Part shown: positions 10,235-21,721 of the stretch, one piece after another
How the letters are laid out: the number at the start of each line of letters is the position of its first letter
How positions within the stretch are numbered: position 1 is the stretch's first letter
Assembly: GCA_037179515.1 (NCBI GenBank)
Contig: JAXCGZ010003839.1
Span: 40,001 to 104,000, forward strand
From: Halocaridina rubra
Lineage: Eukaryota > Arthropoda > Malacostraca > Decapoda > Atyidae
Reading direction: 5' to 3'
DNA: 64,000 nt
Notes under the pieces: model-generated
Seen by the model: only the letters and a program-made list of their open reading frames with translations
Told to the model about the DNA's origin: nothing
The model's database searches: none
Program-made: the position numbers and the translations under genes

Positions 10235-11623
10235 TTGTATCAACCTCCTGCGAGACGTCAAAGAAGAAGGGGAGTAGAGGGGAGAATAACTTCTCCCCAA
10301 ACTCTAGTTTTGGGGTGTCTAAATGTGTGTGGTTGTAGTACGATAGAGAGCAAAAGATGTGAGATTGGATATATGTTTGGTAGGAGGAGGATGGATGTAT
10401 TGGCATTGCGTGAGACGAAGATGAAAGGAAAAGGAGAAATGGCATTTGGTGATGTGACGGGTAGGGTGTCTGGGGTTGAAAGGGGGAGAGCGAGAGAAGG
10501 TGTGGCATTATTGCGGAGTGAATGGATGGTAAATCAGGTAGTGGAATGGAAAGAAGTGTCATCTAGGCTGATGTGGGTGAGGGCTAGGATAGGAAGGGAA
10601 TATTGGGATTTTGTTAGTGCGTATGGGCCAGGATGTGAGAGAAGTGAGGAAGAGCAGGATGAATTCTGGAATGAGTTAACTAGATGTGTGGATGGTCTGA
10701 GTAGAAGGAACTATGTAGTTGTGTTGGGTGACTTGAATGCCAGAGTGGGGGATGGAGAGATAGAAGGTGTTGTAGGAAAGTATGGGGTACCAGGTGGGAA
10801 TGAGAGTGGCGAGAGACTGTTAGATATGTGTGTGGAGCAAGAGTTAGTGATAGGTAATAGTTTATTTAAGAAGAAGTTAATAAGTAAGTATACATGGATG
10901 AGAGTGGCAAATGGAAGAGTGAAAGAAATAGCATTGATGGATTATGTGTTGGTAGCAAAGAGCATGGTTGGTAGAGTGAAAGATGTACATGCATTCAGGG
11001 GTGTGGCTGCTGGGATGTCTGATCAGTTTTTGGTTGAAGCAAAAGTGGTAGTAGCAAAAGAGTGGGGAAATATTGTGGGGCGATGTAGAAGGGCAATAGT
11101 GAAGGTGGAAGAGTCGAAAAAGTCAGAGAAGAGACAGGAATATCAGGACAGGTTGAGAGTGGCATATGACAGGGTGAAAGAAAGAGAAGTTGGAGAGTTA
11201 GGGGAGGAATGGGGGTTGATGAAAGAATGTTTTGTGGGACATACAAGTGATGTGTGTGGAAAGAGGTTTGTTGGAGGTGGCATGAGGAGGGGCAGCGAGT
11301 GGTGGAATGAAGGGGTGAAAATGAAGGTGGAAGAGAAAAGGAGGGCTTTTGAGGAATGGTTGCAGTGTAAAAGTAGGGAGAAGTATGAAAGATATAGGGA
11401 GAAAAATGTGGAAACCAAGCAGAAGGTAGAGGAAGAGAAGAGGTTGGCAAATGTTAGGTGGGGACAGGATTTTAGTAGGTCATATGAGGAGAATAAAAAG
11501 AAGTTTTGGAAAGAAGTGGAGAGTAAGGAAGGGTGGATCAAGGATGGAAGAGACAGTGGAAGATGTGAATGGACAAATGTTAAGAGGGAACGATGCATGG
11601 AAAAGATGGGCAGAATATTTTGA
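10235..11623 (+). pseudogene. LINE endonuclease domain and linker
   Basis: About 460 codons open. The endonuclease/exonuclease/phosphatase fold is recognisable from ordered motifs: 'LNVCG' near the start, 'LRETK' (metal-binding Glu present), 'SAYGPG', 'VVLGDLNARVG' and finally 'GMSDQFLVEAK'. In this family the last motif normally reads SD-His; here the His is Gln, which would be expected to impair nicking of target DNA. The C-terminal third is a very charged, Glu/Lys/Arg-rich linker. The frame is lost near 11590: the protein continues in another frame that overlaps from 11451. The first Met is arbitrary; the real start may be slightly upstream. Confidence 0.85.
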
Positions 11624-13236
11624 GTGCTTGCTGAATGTTGAGGAAGATAGAGAGGCAGCTATAATGGCAGTGGGATGGGTTCAAGGGCCAGTAATGGGAA
11701 ATGAAAATGAGAGAGAGATTACAAGAGAGGAGGTGAAAAGGGCATTGTATGAAGCGAAAGCAGGTAAAGCACCTGGAATGGATGGTGTGAGAGCGGAGAT
11801 GTTGAAAGAAGGGGGTGTGACTGCATTGGAATGGTTAGTGAGTGTTTAATATATGCTTTATGTTGTCATTGGTGCCATTGGAATGGGTGATTGCCTGTAT
11901 AGTGCCCCTATACAAAGGTAAGGGAGATATGTATGAATGCAGTAATTTTAGGGGTATAAGTTTGTTGAGTGTGGTAGGAAAAGTATGGTAGGATACTGGT
12001 TAATAGGATTAGGGATAAGACAGAATATGTGATCGCGGAAATGCAGAGTGGTTTTAGGAGAGGTAGAGGTTGTATAGATCAGATTTTTATAGTTAGGCAG
12101 TTGTGTGAGAAATATTTAGCAACGGGTAAGGATGTGTATTTTGCATTTTTGGATCTGGCGAAAGCATATGATAGAGTTGATAGAGAGGCTATGTGGAATG
12201 TTTTGAGATTCTATGGAATTAATGGTAAATTGTTGCATGCATTGAAGAGTTTGTATGAGGGCAGTAGAGCTTGTGTTAGGGTAGGGAATGAAGTGAGTGA
12301 GTGGTTTCCAGTGAGTGTGGGACTGAGACAGGGATGTGTGATGTCACCATGGCTGTTCAATTTGTATATTGATGGAGTTGTAAGAGAGGTGAATGAGCAA
12401 GTGCGTGGTCGAGGTTTGAGAATGGTAGATGGGGATGATAACGAGTGGGAGCTGAATCGGTTGCTGTTTGCAGATGATACTTGGTGGTGGCAGATTCAGA
12501 GGAAAAGCTGTGTTAGTTAGTGTCAGAATTTGGAATGTTGTGTGAGAGAAGGAAGTTGCGAGTGAATGTGGGAAAGAGTAAGGTTATGAGGTATACAAGA
12601 AATGAGGATGGCGCTGGATTGAATGTTATGTTGAATGGAGAGACACTTGAGGAGGTTAATCAGTTTAAGTATTTAGGCTCGGTTATAGCTGCAAATGGTG
12701 GAGTGGAAGCAGATGTGTGTCACAGAGTGAATGAAGGATGTAAAGTGTTGGGTGCATTGAAAGGAGTGATGAAGAATAGAGGGTTGGAAATGAATGTTAA
12801 GAAAGTTTTGTATGAGAAAGTGGTTGTGCCAACTGTGATTTATGGATCAGAGTTATGGGGTATGAAAGTAAGTGAGAGACGGAAACTAAATGTGTTTGAG
12901 ATGAAATGCCTGAGGAGTATGATTGGTGTATCTCGATTGGATAGGGTTAGGAATGAAGTGGTGAGAGCAAGAACGGGTGTGAGGAGAGAAATTGCAGCCA
13001 GAGTAGATATGAATGTTCTGAGATGGTTTGGCCATGTGGAAAGGATGGATGATGAAAGGCTGCTGAAAGAGGTGATGAATGCAAGAGTTGATGGGAGAAA
13101 TACTAGAAGGAGGCCTAGGTTTGGATGGATGGATGGAGTAAGGAGAGCCCTGAATGATAGGAGGATGGATGTGAGGGAAGCAAGTGAGCGTGTTAGGAAT
13201 AGGAATGAGTGGCGCGCGATTGTGACGCAGCTCTGA
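11590..13236 (+). pseudogene. LINE reverse transcriptase, frameshifted
   Basis: Continuation of the same polyprotein in three further frames. Up to 11849 it carries the start of the RT ('KAPGMDGVRAEMLKEG'). A short broken part follows (11850-12028). Then 12029-12520 holds palm motifs 'GFRRGRGCIDQI', 'FLDLAKAYDRVD' (catalytic Asp), 'GLRQGCVMSPWLFNLYIDG' and 'LLFADDT'. A frameshift right after FADDT sends the rest into the frame at 12520-13236, with thumb and C-terminal parts ('VNQFKYLGSVI', 'YGSELWGM', 'LRWFGHVERMDDERL'). Catalytic residues are present, so inactivation is by indels and not by active-site loss. The stop at 13234 is probably the original end. Confidence 0.85.
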
Positions 13237-13498
13237 TGAGCATCTGCTGTTACCACGGGGCTGCATCTTACAGAGGTAGCCCTGTGGTAGGGGCAGTAGG
13301 AGGAGTTGGCAGTTGTGAAGCGACACAGGCTGTGGAAGAGCAGGGAGGATGGGCTGTGGCACTCCAGCAGTGCCATCTGAACGGTCGCTAGCTCCCTCGT
13401 CATTGCCCATAGAGCAAAGTAATCCCCCTATTTGTTTTCCTTTCTTGATGTCGGCTACCCCCCAATTAAAGGGGGAAAGAGCCAAGGTAGATAGATAG

Positions 13499-14269
13499 AA
13501 TAGACATATGACCATTAAATAGTTTAAATCTAGAGAAAACTACAGTTTAGAGGTTAATGTTTGAAATAGTTTCACTTTGTTTGCAGACAAGAGTTTGGGA
13601 AGTTTGTATTAGTTCTCATTGGTAAATGACCCTCAGAATATAGAAGGCCAATAATTCTAACAGGATAGCTTGATGCTAAATCTTCCTTCGTTTGGGGTCC
13701 TTCCCTATCCCTACACTAAACATTCTGGTGTATTCTCTTTACATCTCGTATTTATCCTTTCACGTCTGGCAAGTCATAACACTCACCTTCTGTTTCTCTT
13801 TGTATTTTCCTCATCATTATTAGGCCTTCATTACTTTGACTATGTTTTCAGACTGTCCTTTTTATTTAATATTCTCTTATTTCTGCTTTGTCCTTAAGCT
13901 GCTACTTTATCTTTAATGTTCTCTTGATTCCCAGACTCAATAAGGGCAATATTTTTGCCCGTCTTGATGTTCACTACATTATCTTGCAGAAAACCGCATT
14001 AAAGTAATCTCACATCCATAATAATGTAAAATTCGCTACATATTGCTCTTTCATTGTAATTTATTGATAATTTCATCTCTTATCATCTTGAGGAAAATAT
14101 TCCGTCTTGAGCAGCTTGCCAACTAAATAGGACTCCTTGGTTATCGAGAGAAGCCTTTACTGAATTTGATTGGAAGGTTTGTACCTATTCGAAGCCAAAA
14201 TACTTATAGTGTTTACAGGAGCTGATCGTAATCTGCAAGTTTAATATAAAGTACATATACAGTGGCCTA
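13499..14269. other. No gene recognised
   Basis: AT-rich sequence without a recognisable repeat. 13670-13897 is open on the plus strand but its composition is hydrophobic/Phe-Leu-rich and looks random. Confidence 0.4.
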
Positions 14270-14380
14270 ATCCTCATTGAAAGAGGTGTGGTAGAGTCAA
14301 AGCACACATTCACCAGAAACTAAACATACCTTGAGCGCTTCTCTTAGGTCTTGTAGTATATCTTTCCTCAAAATTACAAT
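14270..14380 (+). repeat. Second short interspersed repeat family, diverged
   Basis: 'gtggtagagtcaaagcacac' and 'attcaccagaaactaa' parallel 34504-34550 ('gtggccgagtcagagcac', 'attcaccagaagctaa') and 35391-35445. Confidence 0.5.
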
Positions 14381-14540
14381 CGCTCTAGCAGTGACAGTTT
14401 CTTCGCTGGACATATTTTAATACCAAATATTTTTACTGTCTTGCATAATGCACAGAAATCCTTACGAAACTTCATAATTTTTATCACATATGCAGATATC
14501 TTATATATCTTTTCCTTGTATTTCATGTCCCTATTTGTCC

Positions 14541-14672
14541 CAATTTTTGGGGTGGACACATATTGTAGCTGGCATATTAAGGCTGGATGCCCTTCCTGAT
14601 GTCTGCAGTAGACTCGATCGTGGGCCTGTCATCTCCAGATTAGGAAAGTTCTGCCATTACACAGCTGTGATC
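14541..14672 (-). repeat. tRNA-derived SINE (main family), minus
   Basis: 'ggggtggacaca', 'ggctggatgcccttcctgat', 'agactcgatcgtgggcctg' in the family order on the minus strand; the tRNA-like head is eroded. Confidence 0.75.
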
Positions 14673-15254
14673 CAATGCCGATAACTGAATATGCTGGTCT
14701 CTGTCTTGCGCATTTCCAGTTGTGTTGCATCCACATGCAACAGCCAGATGGAATCAGTTAAGTTCTTTAATTAACTTCAAGAGTATAAACGCTTCCTAAC
14801 TTATGAACAAGCTACATTCTGAACGGCTGTTCTTAAGTGGATTTGTTTGTAAGATTTGGTTTGTACAGGGGACAAGAGAGAGAATTTCACCACCGCCTTG
14901 TTTGATCACCTCAAGTCTTCTTTGCTAGGTTAATATACCCTTTTATGCTTTTTTTCTTTTCCTCCACACTACATGGTTATAGAAAATTTTGAATAATCAC
15001 TATAACACTGCAACATTAACAAAAAGCACAAAATATTATTATACATATGGCACTTTCTCAGTATGCATAAAAGTGGACCGTTTAGTTATGGTCCCAGATA
15101 CATGCATGTGCATGAAAAGCATTATGTACCATATGTTCTTCCAATGCATTGATGTTTCTCTCTCATATCATACATAGTATTGTCTTTCTTGTTAGACATT
15201 AAACTTACGCTAATGCAAATAACTTTCTCTCTCTCTCTCTCTCTCACATACACA

Positions 15255-15600
15255 TTCAAAGACATGCCACGAAACTGGTGCCCGAGATACGCAATCTGTT
15301 ATGAGGAGAGGATGAGGAATTACTTACCATCACTCGAATTTTCAATTAGGAGGGGATATGATGATGATTTTTAAATTCTTTCATTGTATGAAAATTTTTT
15401 GCAGGATGTAAGGAAGTACTCTTTTAGTACAAGAATAGTTGCTGAATGGAACTTGCTAAGAGAGGATGTAGTTAATGCTAACTCAATAAAGTTAAAAAAA
15501 AAAAGTACGATGATTATCATAGAGTATAATAAATGGAATTGACCTGGAGACGGGGACTTACAAGCATAGGGCTCTATCCTCAAATAAGCAAATACACACA
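15255..15600 (+). pseudogene. CR1-like LINE 3' fragment
   Basis: Decayed C-terminal coding and 3' end of a relative of the LINE at 62185. The plus strand starts with a match to the part encoding 'RHATKLVPEIRNL', then 'ttaccatcactcgaatttt', 'caggatgtaaggaagtac' and 'gttgctgaatggaac'. It ends with 'gcatagggctctat', the same 3' untranslated motif as at 47125. Several stops and deletions. Confidence 0.7.
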
Positions 15601-15623
15601 CATTTCATACACATTGTTTATAT

Positions 15624-15655
15624 AGTTCCGGATGTTTGTAAGTCGAGGAGCTTCT
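15624..15655. repeat. Tigger-like MITE end remnant
   Basis: 'gtttgtaagtcgaggagctt' followed by 'ctgta' is the inverted complement of the left end of the MITE at 39992. Its partner end is not visible nearby. Confidence 0.45.
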
Positions 15656-15670
15656 GTATTATACTTAGTG

Positions 15671-15825
15671 TTGCTGTCAATCCCCATTTGCAAGAGGATG
15701 AACCCAGACATTGGAACTGAGGAATTGCAGCTGGATTGTCCTTCCTAGCCTCAAACTGTGAGCTCGATCGTGGGTCTGTCTCTTCTTGAGTCAAGTGCTC
15801 TAACCACTGTGCTACCTCAATCCCT
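15671..15825 (-). repeat. tRNA-derived SINE (main family), minus
   Basis: Near full-length: 'ctgtcaatccccatttg', 'gctggattgtccttcctag', 'gctcgatcgtgggtctgtc' and the head complement 'agtgctctaaccactgtgc'. Confidence 0.8.
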
Positions 15826-16211
15826 GTTTGTTTACTATAATTTCCATAAGTTAGGGTCATTTTGTGATGTATTCAATAAGCAGTGTCTGCTTGTAGATAG
15901 GTTCTAAAAGAAATATGCCAATTTTCTTAGGTTTAAAAACCATTTTATTTCTTTTTCAAGTATTAAAGAATCCTTGGTCCTTTGAACACTTGAATTTGTT
16001 CAATATTTGTGTAAAGTAATTTATTTTACTGAGAAAGATGTTATGCTTGATAAAATACAAATTACAAGGAAGAAAAAATTCAGAATCTCACTATCTAGAG
16101 CAGCGATTCCCAACCTTTATGCCTTGGAGGAACCCTTGTAATAATTTTTTAAATCCCAAGGAACCCCTATATACAGTAATCCCTCGCTATATCGCGAAGT
16201 CAGTGCATCTC

Positions 16212-16212
<1 letters not shown>

Positions 16213-16259
<47 letters not shown>
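16213..16259. repeat. Poly(T) tract
   Basis: 47 uninterrupted T residues just inside the left end of Tigger element A. Confidence 0.97.
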
Positions 16260-16260
<1 letters not shown>

Positions 16261-16309
16261 AGAATATTAAAATATTAAAAAATTTACATTTTCAGTATTT
16301 TAATTATAT

Positions 16310-16700
16310 TATTGACATTTTTGTTTCCATTATTTTATAGATAAAAAAATTTATTTCCCAGCCTAAGAATAATAAAACCGTAAGAAATAGTAAAAAAATC
16401 ATAAATTTAAACTTCTAACTCTGCACCACAGAAAGTACGATACCGGTATCAGCGTTTCAGAAAACACAAAGGGTCGCACCTACGTGAGGTAGCACACATT
16501 AAAATTTCCAGAATTTTCATTATTTTATTGATAAAAAAATGTATTTCCTAGTCTAAGAATTGTAAAACCGTAAAAAATAGTAAAAAACATATTTAAACAT
16601 AACTCACAGTATTGCACCATGTGAAATACTGTACGATAGCGTACACTGTATTGGGGTCTTGGAAAACGCAAAGGCTCACACCTACGTGAGATAGTTCATG
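16310..16700. repeat. Left subterminal repeats of Tigger A
   Basis: Two diverged units sharing 'ttccattattttatagat'-like sequence, 'aataaaaccgtaagaaatag', a 'gcaccacagaaa'/'gcaccatgtgaaa' block, a 'gatacc'/'gatagc' block and 'cacctacgtgag'. The matching inverted units of element B lie at about 19840-20440. Confidence 0.7.
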
Positions 16701-16922
16701 GGATGCTATTGGATGAAAGGGTGGGGGACGATGAATCACATAATTGTTTTTCTGTATGTTCTGTATCATGGGGTCTGATTGGCTTTTTGATTGAAGCTTG
16801 GTTCTCCCAGCATCTTCCATTGTCTCGCCTCACCCGTTGAACTCACATGTGCCCTGCTTGTGTTGTGCTTCTTAATATTTTGTGCTTGTGATTTTTTTTA
16901 CTCGCGTATTTCAACCTCTGCA

Positions 16923-17539
16923 ATGCCTCCCAAGCGTCCTTCATCTTCTAAGGCTTCTGGTAGTGAGCCTAAGCGGCAAAGGAAGATGTTGACCATAACA
17001 GATAATGTATAACTGTTAGTTATGCTGAAAGAAGGAAGAAGGTTTGCTTATGTCGGTCATCATTTTGGCTTCAACGAATCTACTGTTTGATACATCAAAA
17101 AGGACAAGGCAAATATCAGGAAAACAGCGACTGTTTCATTTAGTAAAACTGTGAAGAGGTTTGTAACACCCCGCAATAAGATAATAGTGCGGATGGAATC
17201 TGCTTTGCCCCTGTGGATTGCTGATTACAGAAAGAACATCAGCATAGACATCAATATCATACAAAGGCTAAGAAGCTGTACGATACATTCATTGCAAACG
17301 AACCCGACAACGAAAGTGGCGACCGTGGGGAGGAGGAGAGAAGAAGATATCGACGACCCACAACCAGGACCCTCCAACGATTCTCCACTGAGGAAACAAG
17401 CAAGGGATGGTTCGCCAAATTTCAAAAACGCTATGGCCTAAAGAGCGTTTCGGTTATGGCTAAGCTGCCTTTGCAGATACAGCTGCAGCTGAAGATTATG
17501 TGAACAACGATTTTAAGAAAATTATCGCTGAAGGGAATA
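16923..17539 (+). pseudogene. Tigger A transposase, N-terminal part
   Basis: Starts MPPKRPSSSKASGSEPKRQR, then a helix-turn-helix region ('LTITDNV', 'LLVMLKEGRRFAYVG', 'GFNESTV') typical of the psq/CENP-B DNA-binding half of pogo-family transposases. In-frame stops occur after 'TDNV' and in the 'STV-YIKKD' segment; later the frame shifts around 17270 and 17440. The block ends exactly where element B is inserted (TA at 17538-17539). The homologous, better preserved N-terminus of element B (minus strand) confirms the identity. Confidence 0.85.
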
Positions 17540-17622
17540 CAATGTTCCTTCGATTATCGCAAAGGTTCAGTTCCGGGACTTGGCGCGAAACAGGAATTTC
17601 GCGAAGTAGGATCAGCCTATAC

Positions 17623-18115
17623 GTACATAGATATTTTAATATTTTTTTACGTTTACACTGTATAAACCCTCCCTGTACTGTTAACAAACCACCCTTTACT
17701 TCATAAGTAACAGCATGCAACGTAAATTTATATGAAAGTGATAGATAAACTTACGGTGAATGAGGTGGTAATGACATGACATACTCATGTACATAGGTAT
17801 TTTACAATTATTTTTACGTTTACGTACTGTATAAACCCTCCCTGCACTGTTAAAAAGAAAACCTTTACTTTATAAATAACAGCATGCAACGTAAATTTAT
17901 ATGAAAGTGATACATAAAATTACGGTGAATGAGGTGGTAATGACATGACATACTCATGTACATAGGTATTTTACAATTATTTTTACGTTTACATACTGTA
18001 TAAACCATCCCTGCACTGTTAAAAAACCACCCTTTACTTTATAAATAACATGCAACGTAAATTTATATGTACGTGATAGGTAAACTTACCATGAATGAGG
18101 TGGTAATGACGTTGG
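17623..18115. repeat. Subterminal tandem repeats of Tigger B, three units
   Basis: 'gtacatag' begins units at 17623, 17789 and 17958, giving periods of 166 and 169. Each unit contains 'tgtataaaccctccctg', 'ctttactttataaataac', 'atgcaacgtaaatttatatg' and 'gaatgaggtggtaatgac'. The units are far more alike to each other than two random TE copies here, implying recent amplification or homogenisation. Confidence 0.9.
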
Positions 18116-18324
18116 TTGACCCCAGAGGAAATTATTCTGCAGCCAATAAAAGCTTTAAGGCTGCTTTTTGGGGGAGGAGAACATGGTAATGGGGAGTTGC
18201 TGTCGCTGTTTCTTTTGTTGCATGATGGTCTGGTAAGGAATCATGCCATCGTCGAGAATATTACAGAAGGTCACCGAACGAACCATATTATCGTTATATT
18301 CCTGCGAGAGTTTTTGGGCTACTT

Positions 18325-19619
18325 TCACATATTCATATATGGCTGCCAGACGTTCGAGTGTAAGGCCAGGTTCTTCAATTCTTCGTGCGTTTCCTGAAGT
18401 TCTTCTTCCTCTTCTTCGCTCGCTGATTTCGTCATTTCTTCCAAGTCTTCATCACTCAAAGGCTGCGAGTGGCAGTCAATCAGTTCATTCACATCTTCGT
18501 GAGTCATATCTTTAAAGCCTTCTCCTCCTAGCAATGCAGCCAACTTCACAGCTTTCACAACTGCCAAGTTATGGACTTTGTCAGGAGCAAATCCCTTGTA
18601 GTCGTGGATGACTTCAGGCCACAATTTCTTCCAGCTGGCATTGATTGTGGCCGACTTCATCTCTTTGATTGCATTCTGAATATTTTGAAGGCATGTGGCA
18701 ATCGTGTAATTACTCCAGTACGTCTTCACTGAGAATTCTTTGTCCGAATCCATGGATTCAACCAGGTTCGCCAGGGCATTTCGTGTGTAGAGGGCCTTGA
18801 ACACACGAATAACGCCTTGATCCATAGGCTGAATCAGTGATATATTCGGTGGCAAGAACTCGACTTGAACACCGTTATATTCAAGATTAGTTGCATGGCC
18901 ACCAGCATTATCCATCAAAAGGACTTTAAATTCTCTTCCAAAATAACCCAGTCTCATCCATGTTGAAGGCTTAGTCAGGAGCATATTCCCCTTTGGCGAT
19001 AATTTTCTTGAAGTCGTTCTTCATGTAATTTTCTGCGGCAGCTGTATCTGCAGAGGCAGCTTTGCCATGCACTGAAATGCTTTTTAGGCCATAGCATTTT
19101 TGAAATTTGGCGAACCATCCCTTGCTAGCAATGAACGGTTGTATCCTCAGTGGAGAATCGCTGGAGGGTCCTGGTTGTGGGTCGTCGATATCTTCTTCTC
19201 TCCCCTCCTCCTCTCCACGGTCGCCACTGTCGTCGACGGGTTCGTTTTGTCTTGTATAGCTTCTTCGCCTTTGTTTGTATGATATTGCTATCTAAGCTGA
19301 TGTTTTTCTTTCTGCAATCAGCAATCCACAGGGCCAAAGCAGCTTCCATCCGCACTACTGCCTTATTGTGGGATGTTACAACCCTCTTCGCTGATTTATT
19401 AAAAGAAATACTTGCTGTTTTCCTGATCTTTGCCTCGTCCTTTTTTATGTAGCGAACAGTAGATTCATTGAGGCCAAAATAGCGGCCGACATTCGTAAAC
19501 CTTTTTCCTTCTTTCAACATATCTAAGAGTTTCACCTTATCTATTATGGTTAACATCCTCCTTTGCCGCTTAGGCTGATTACCAGAAGCCTTAGAAGATG
19601 AAGGATGCTTGGGAGGCAT
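18325..19619 (-). pseudogene. Tigger B transposase with internal deletion
   Basis: Reading from 19619 down, the N-terminus (MPPKHPSSSKASGNQPKRQR, helix-turn-helix with 'LNESTVRYIKKDEAKIRKTA') is open to 19125. The middle is frameshifted but recognisable to 'NMDETGLFW', the first catalytic Asp motif of the DDE domain. From there the gene jumps straight to 'FKVLLMDNAGGHATN' (second Asp) and 'IQPMDQGVI' (third), ending in an acidic tail (18325-18984 open). Compared with element A, 293 bases of the DDE core are missing, bounded by a 'gaat' present at both edges in A. The deletion shifts the frame, so B cannot make a working transposase. Confidence 0.88.
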
Positions 19620-19839
19620 TGCAAAGGTTAAATTACGCGGGAAAATAAATCACAAGCAAAACGTATTAATAAGCACAACGTGAGTTAGACTGAACGAGTG
19701 AGGCGAGACAATGGAAGATGGTGGGAGAACCAAACTTCAATGAAAAAGACAATCAGACCCCATGATACAGAACATACAGAAAAACCATATCTGTGATTCG
19801 TCGTCTCCCGACCTTTCAGCCAATAGCATTCCATGAACA

Positions 19840-20440
19840 CTCGCGTAGGTGAGAGCCTTTTCGTTTTCCGAAACGCTGATAGCGGTATCGTATTTTACAT
19901 GGTGCAATACTGTTAGTATTTGTTTTTTACTATTTTTTACTGTTTTATTATTCTTAGGCTAGGAAATACTTGTTTTATCAATAAAATAATGAAAATTTTA
20001 ATATTCACAAGGTCACGTAGGTGAGAGCCTTTGCGTTTTGCGAAACGCTGATACCGGTATCGTATTTTACGTGGTGCAATACTGTTAGTATATATGTTTT
20101 TTACTATTTTTTACCGTTTTATTATTCTTAGGCTAAGAAATACGTTTTTTTTATCAATAAAATCATGAAACTACTGGAAATTTTAATATATATGCTAGCT
20201 CACTTAGGTGTGACCCCAATACATTGTACGCTATCGGACACTATTTCACATGATGCAATATGCTATCGGACACTATTTCACATGATGGAATACTGTGAGT
20301 TATATATCTAAATTTGTTTTTACTATTTCTTACTCTTTTATAATTCGCAGGCTGGGAAAAAAAAAATTTTTATCAATAAAATAATGAAAAAAAAATTTTC
20401 AATAAAAAACTGAAAATGCTGAAAATTTTAATTTTTTTAA
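19840..20440. repeat. Right subterminal repeats of Tigger B
   Basis: About three units with 'cgtaggtgagagcctttgcg'-like blocks, 'aaacgctgata', a 'catggtgcaatactg' block and 'attattcttaggct', ending in T-rich and A-rich tracts. They are the inverse counterpart of 16310-16700. Confidence 0.75.
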
Positions 20441-20551
20441 TATTTTAATATTTTTGCATATACCCCCCCCCCCAAAAAAAAATTGCCAAAAAAAATCGCG
20501 CTACAGTGAATTCGCGAGGCAAGAAACGCGATACAGCGAAGGATCACTGTA

Positions 20552-21465
20552 TGCTCCTGAGCAAGTGTTTAACATGGATGAGACTGGGTTATTTTGGAAG
20601 AGAATGCCTTCTTGCACTTTACTCTTCAAGGAAAAAGCTAAAGCCCCGGGATTTAAAGTGCATAAAGACCGCGTTACCCTCATCATGCATGGAACTGCTG
20701 CGGGCTTTATGTTAAAGCCTGGACTTATCTACAAGTCAGAGAACCCTAGGGCTTTGAAGAATAAGAATAAGAATCTGCTTCCAGTGTATTGGATGCATAA
20801 CCTTAAGGCCTAGATCACGAAAAGCCTCTTATCGGACTGGTTTCACCAATACTTCATCCCTCAGGTCAAAATTTATCTTGCGGAAAAAGGCCTTGAATTT
20901 AAAGTCCTTTTTTTGATGGATAATGCTGGTGGCCACGCAACTAATCTCAACTATGACAGTGTTCAAGTAGAGTTCCTGCCACCGAATACGATATCACTGA
21001 TTCAGCCTATGGATCAAGGCCCTCTACACATGAAATGACCTAGCAAACCTGGTTGAATCCATGGATTCGGACAAAGAATTCTCAATGAAGACTTACTGGC
21101 ATAACCACGCGATTGATGCATGCCTTCAAAATATTCAGAATGCAATCAATGATATGAAGCCGGCCGCAATCAATGTCAGCTGGAAGAACTTGTGGCCCAA
21201 AGTCATCTACGACTACAAGGGATTTGCTCCTGACGAAGTCCATAACTTGGCAGTTGCGAAAGCTGTGAAGTTGGCTGCATTGCTAGGAGGAGAAGGCTTT
21301 AAAGATATGACTCACAAAGATGTGAATGAACTGATCGACTGCCACTCGCAGCCTTTGACTGATGAAGACTTGGAGGAAATTACAAAATCAGCAAGCGAAA
21401 AAGAGGAAGAACAACAACCAGAGGAAACGCACAAAGAAACCGAAGAACCTGGCCTTACACTCTAA
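20552..21465 (+). pseudogene. Tigger A transposase, C-terminal catalytic part
   Basis: Resumes right after element B with 'APEQVFNMDETGLFWKRM' (first catalytic Asp), 'APGFKVHKDRVTLI' and 'SENPRALK'. A stop near 20811 is followed by further matching sequence: 'FLMDNAGGHATN' (second Asp) and 'LIQPMDQG' (third). A small deletion after MDQG removes part of the next helix and the frame. 21061-21465 is then open and covers the C-terminal region with 'KLAALLGGEGFKDMTHKDVN' and an acidic tail. All three catalytic acidic residues are visible, but the gene is broken by element B, a frameshift at the junction and at least one stop. Confidence 0.87.
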
Positions 21466-21721
21466 TGTCTGGCAGCCATGTATGAACATGTGAAAGCAGT
21501 CCAACAACTCGCAAGAACATGACGATAATATGGTTCATTCGGTGACCTCCTGCAATCTTCTCGACAATGCCATGATTCCTTACAAGACCATCTTCCAACA
21601 AAAGAAGAAACAGCGACAGCAACTTCCCATTACCATGTTCTTCTCCCAAAAAGCAGCCGTAAAGCTGTCATTGGCTGCGGAATAATTACCTCTGGAGTCT
21701 ATACACGTCATCATCAGCTCA

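Larger units (their letters stand above)
10183..13498 (+). mobile_element. Near full-length RTE-like LINE
   Basis: A non-LTR retrotransposon with apurinic-type endonuclease then reverse transcriptase in one original reading direction, no separate ORF1, and a short 3' tail of TAGA repeats (13484-13498). The 5' end begins near 'aaaaggcgactaaaagtgg', followed by a C-rich tract. The 3' untranslated part holds 'ggctaccccccaattaaag'. Codon use is strongly G-rich on the plus strand, unlike the flanks. The clade (RTE-like) is inferred from domain order and tail; several frameshifts make it inactive. Confidence 0.85.
17540..20549 (-). mobile_element. Tigger/pogo element B, inserted in element A
   Basis: Same family as A but in opposite orientation. 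TA dinucleotides flank it (17538-17539 and 20550-20551). Left end 'caatgttccttcgattatcg', right-end complement 'cagtgatccttcgctgtatc', both close to A's ends. It splits A's transposase gene; A's coding resumes immediately after 20551. Size about 3.0 kb. Subterminal repeats are longer than in A: three ~167-base units at 17623-18115, and about three at the other end. Confidence 0.88.

Noticed and set aside
10995..11598. Two 151-codon minus-strand frames rich in Ser, Pro, Leu
   Set aside because: They mirror the G-rich plus-strand LINE coding sequence and have no recognisable motif.
12840..13515. Minus-strand frames of 187 and 209 codons
   Set aside because: Opposite-strand shadows of the LINE reverse transcriptase and its 3' region; composition follows from the plus strand.
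18116..18515. Plus-strand frames of 90-93 codons
   Set aside because: Antisense to the C-terminal part of the Tigger B transposase.
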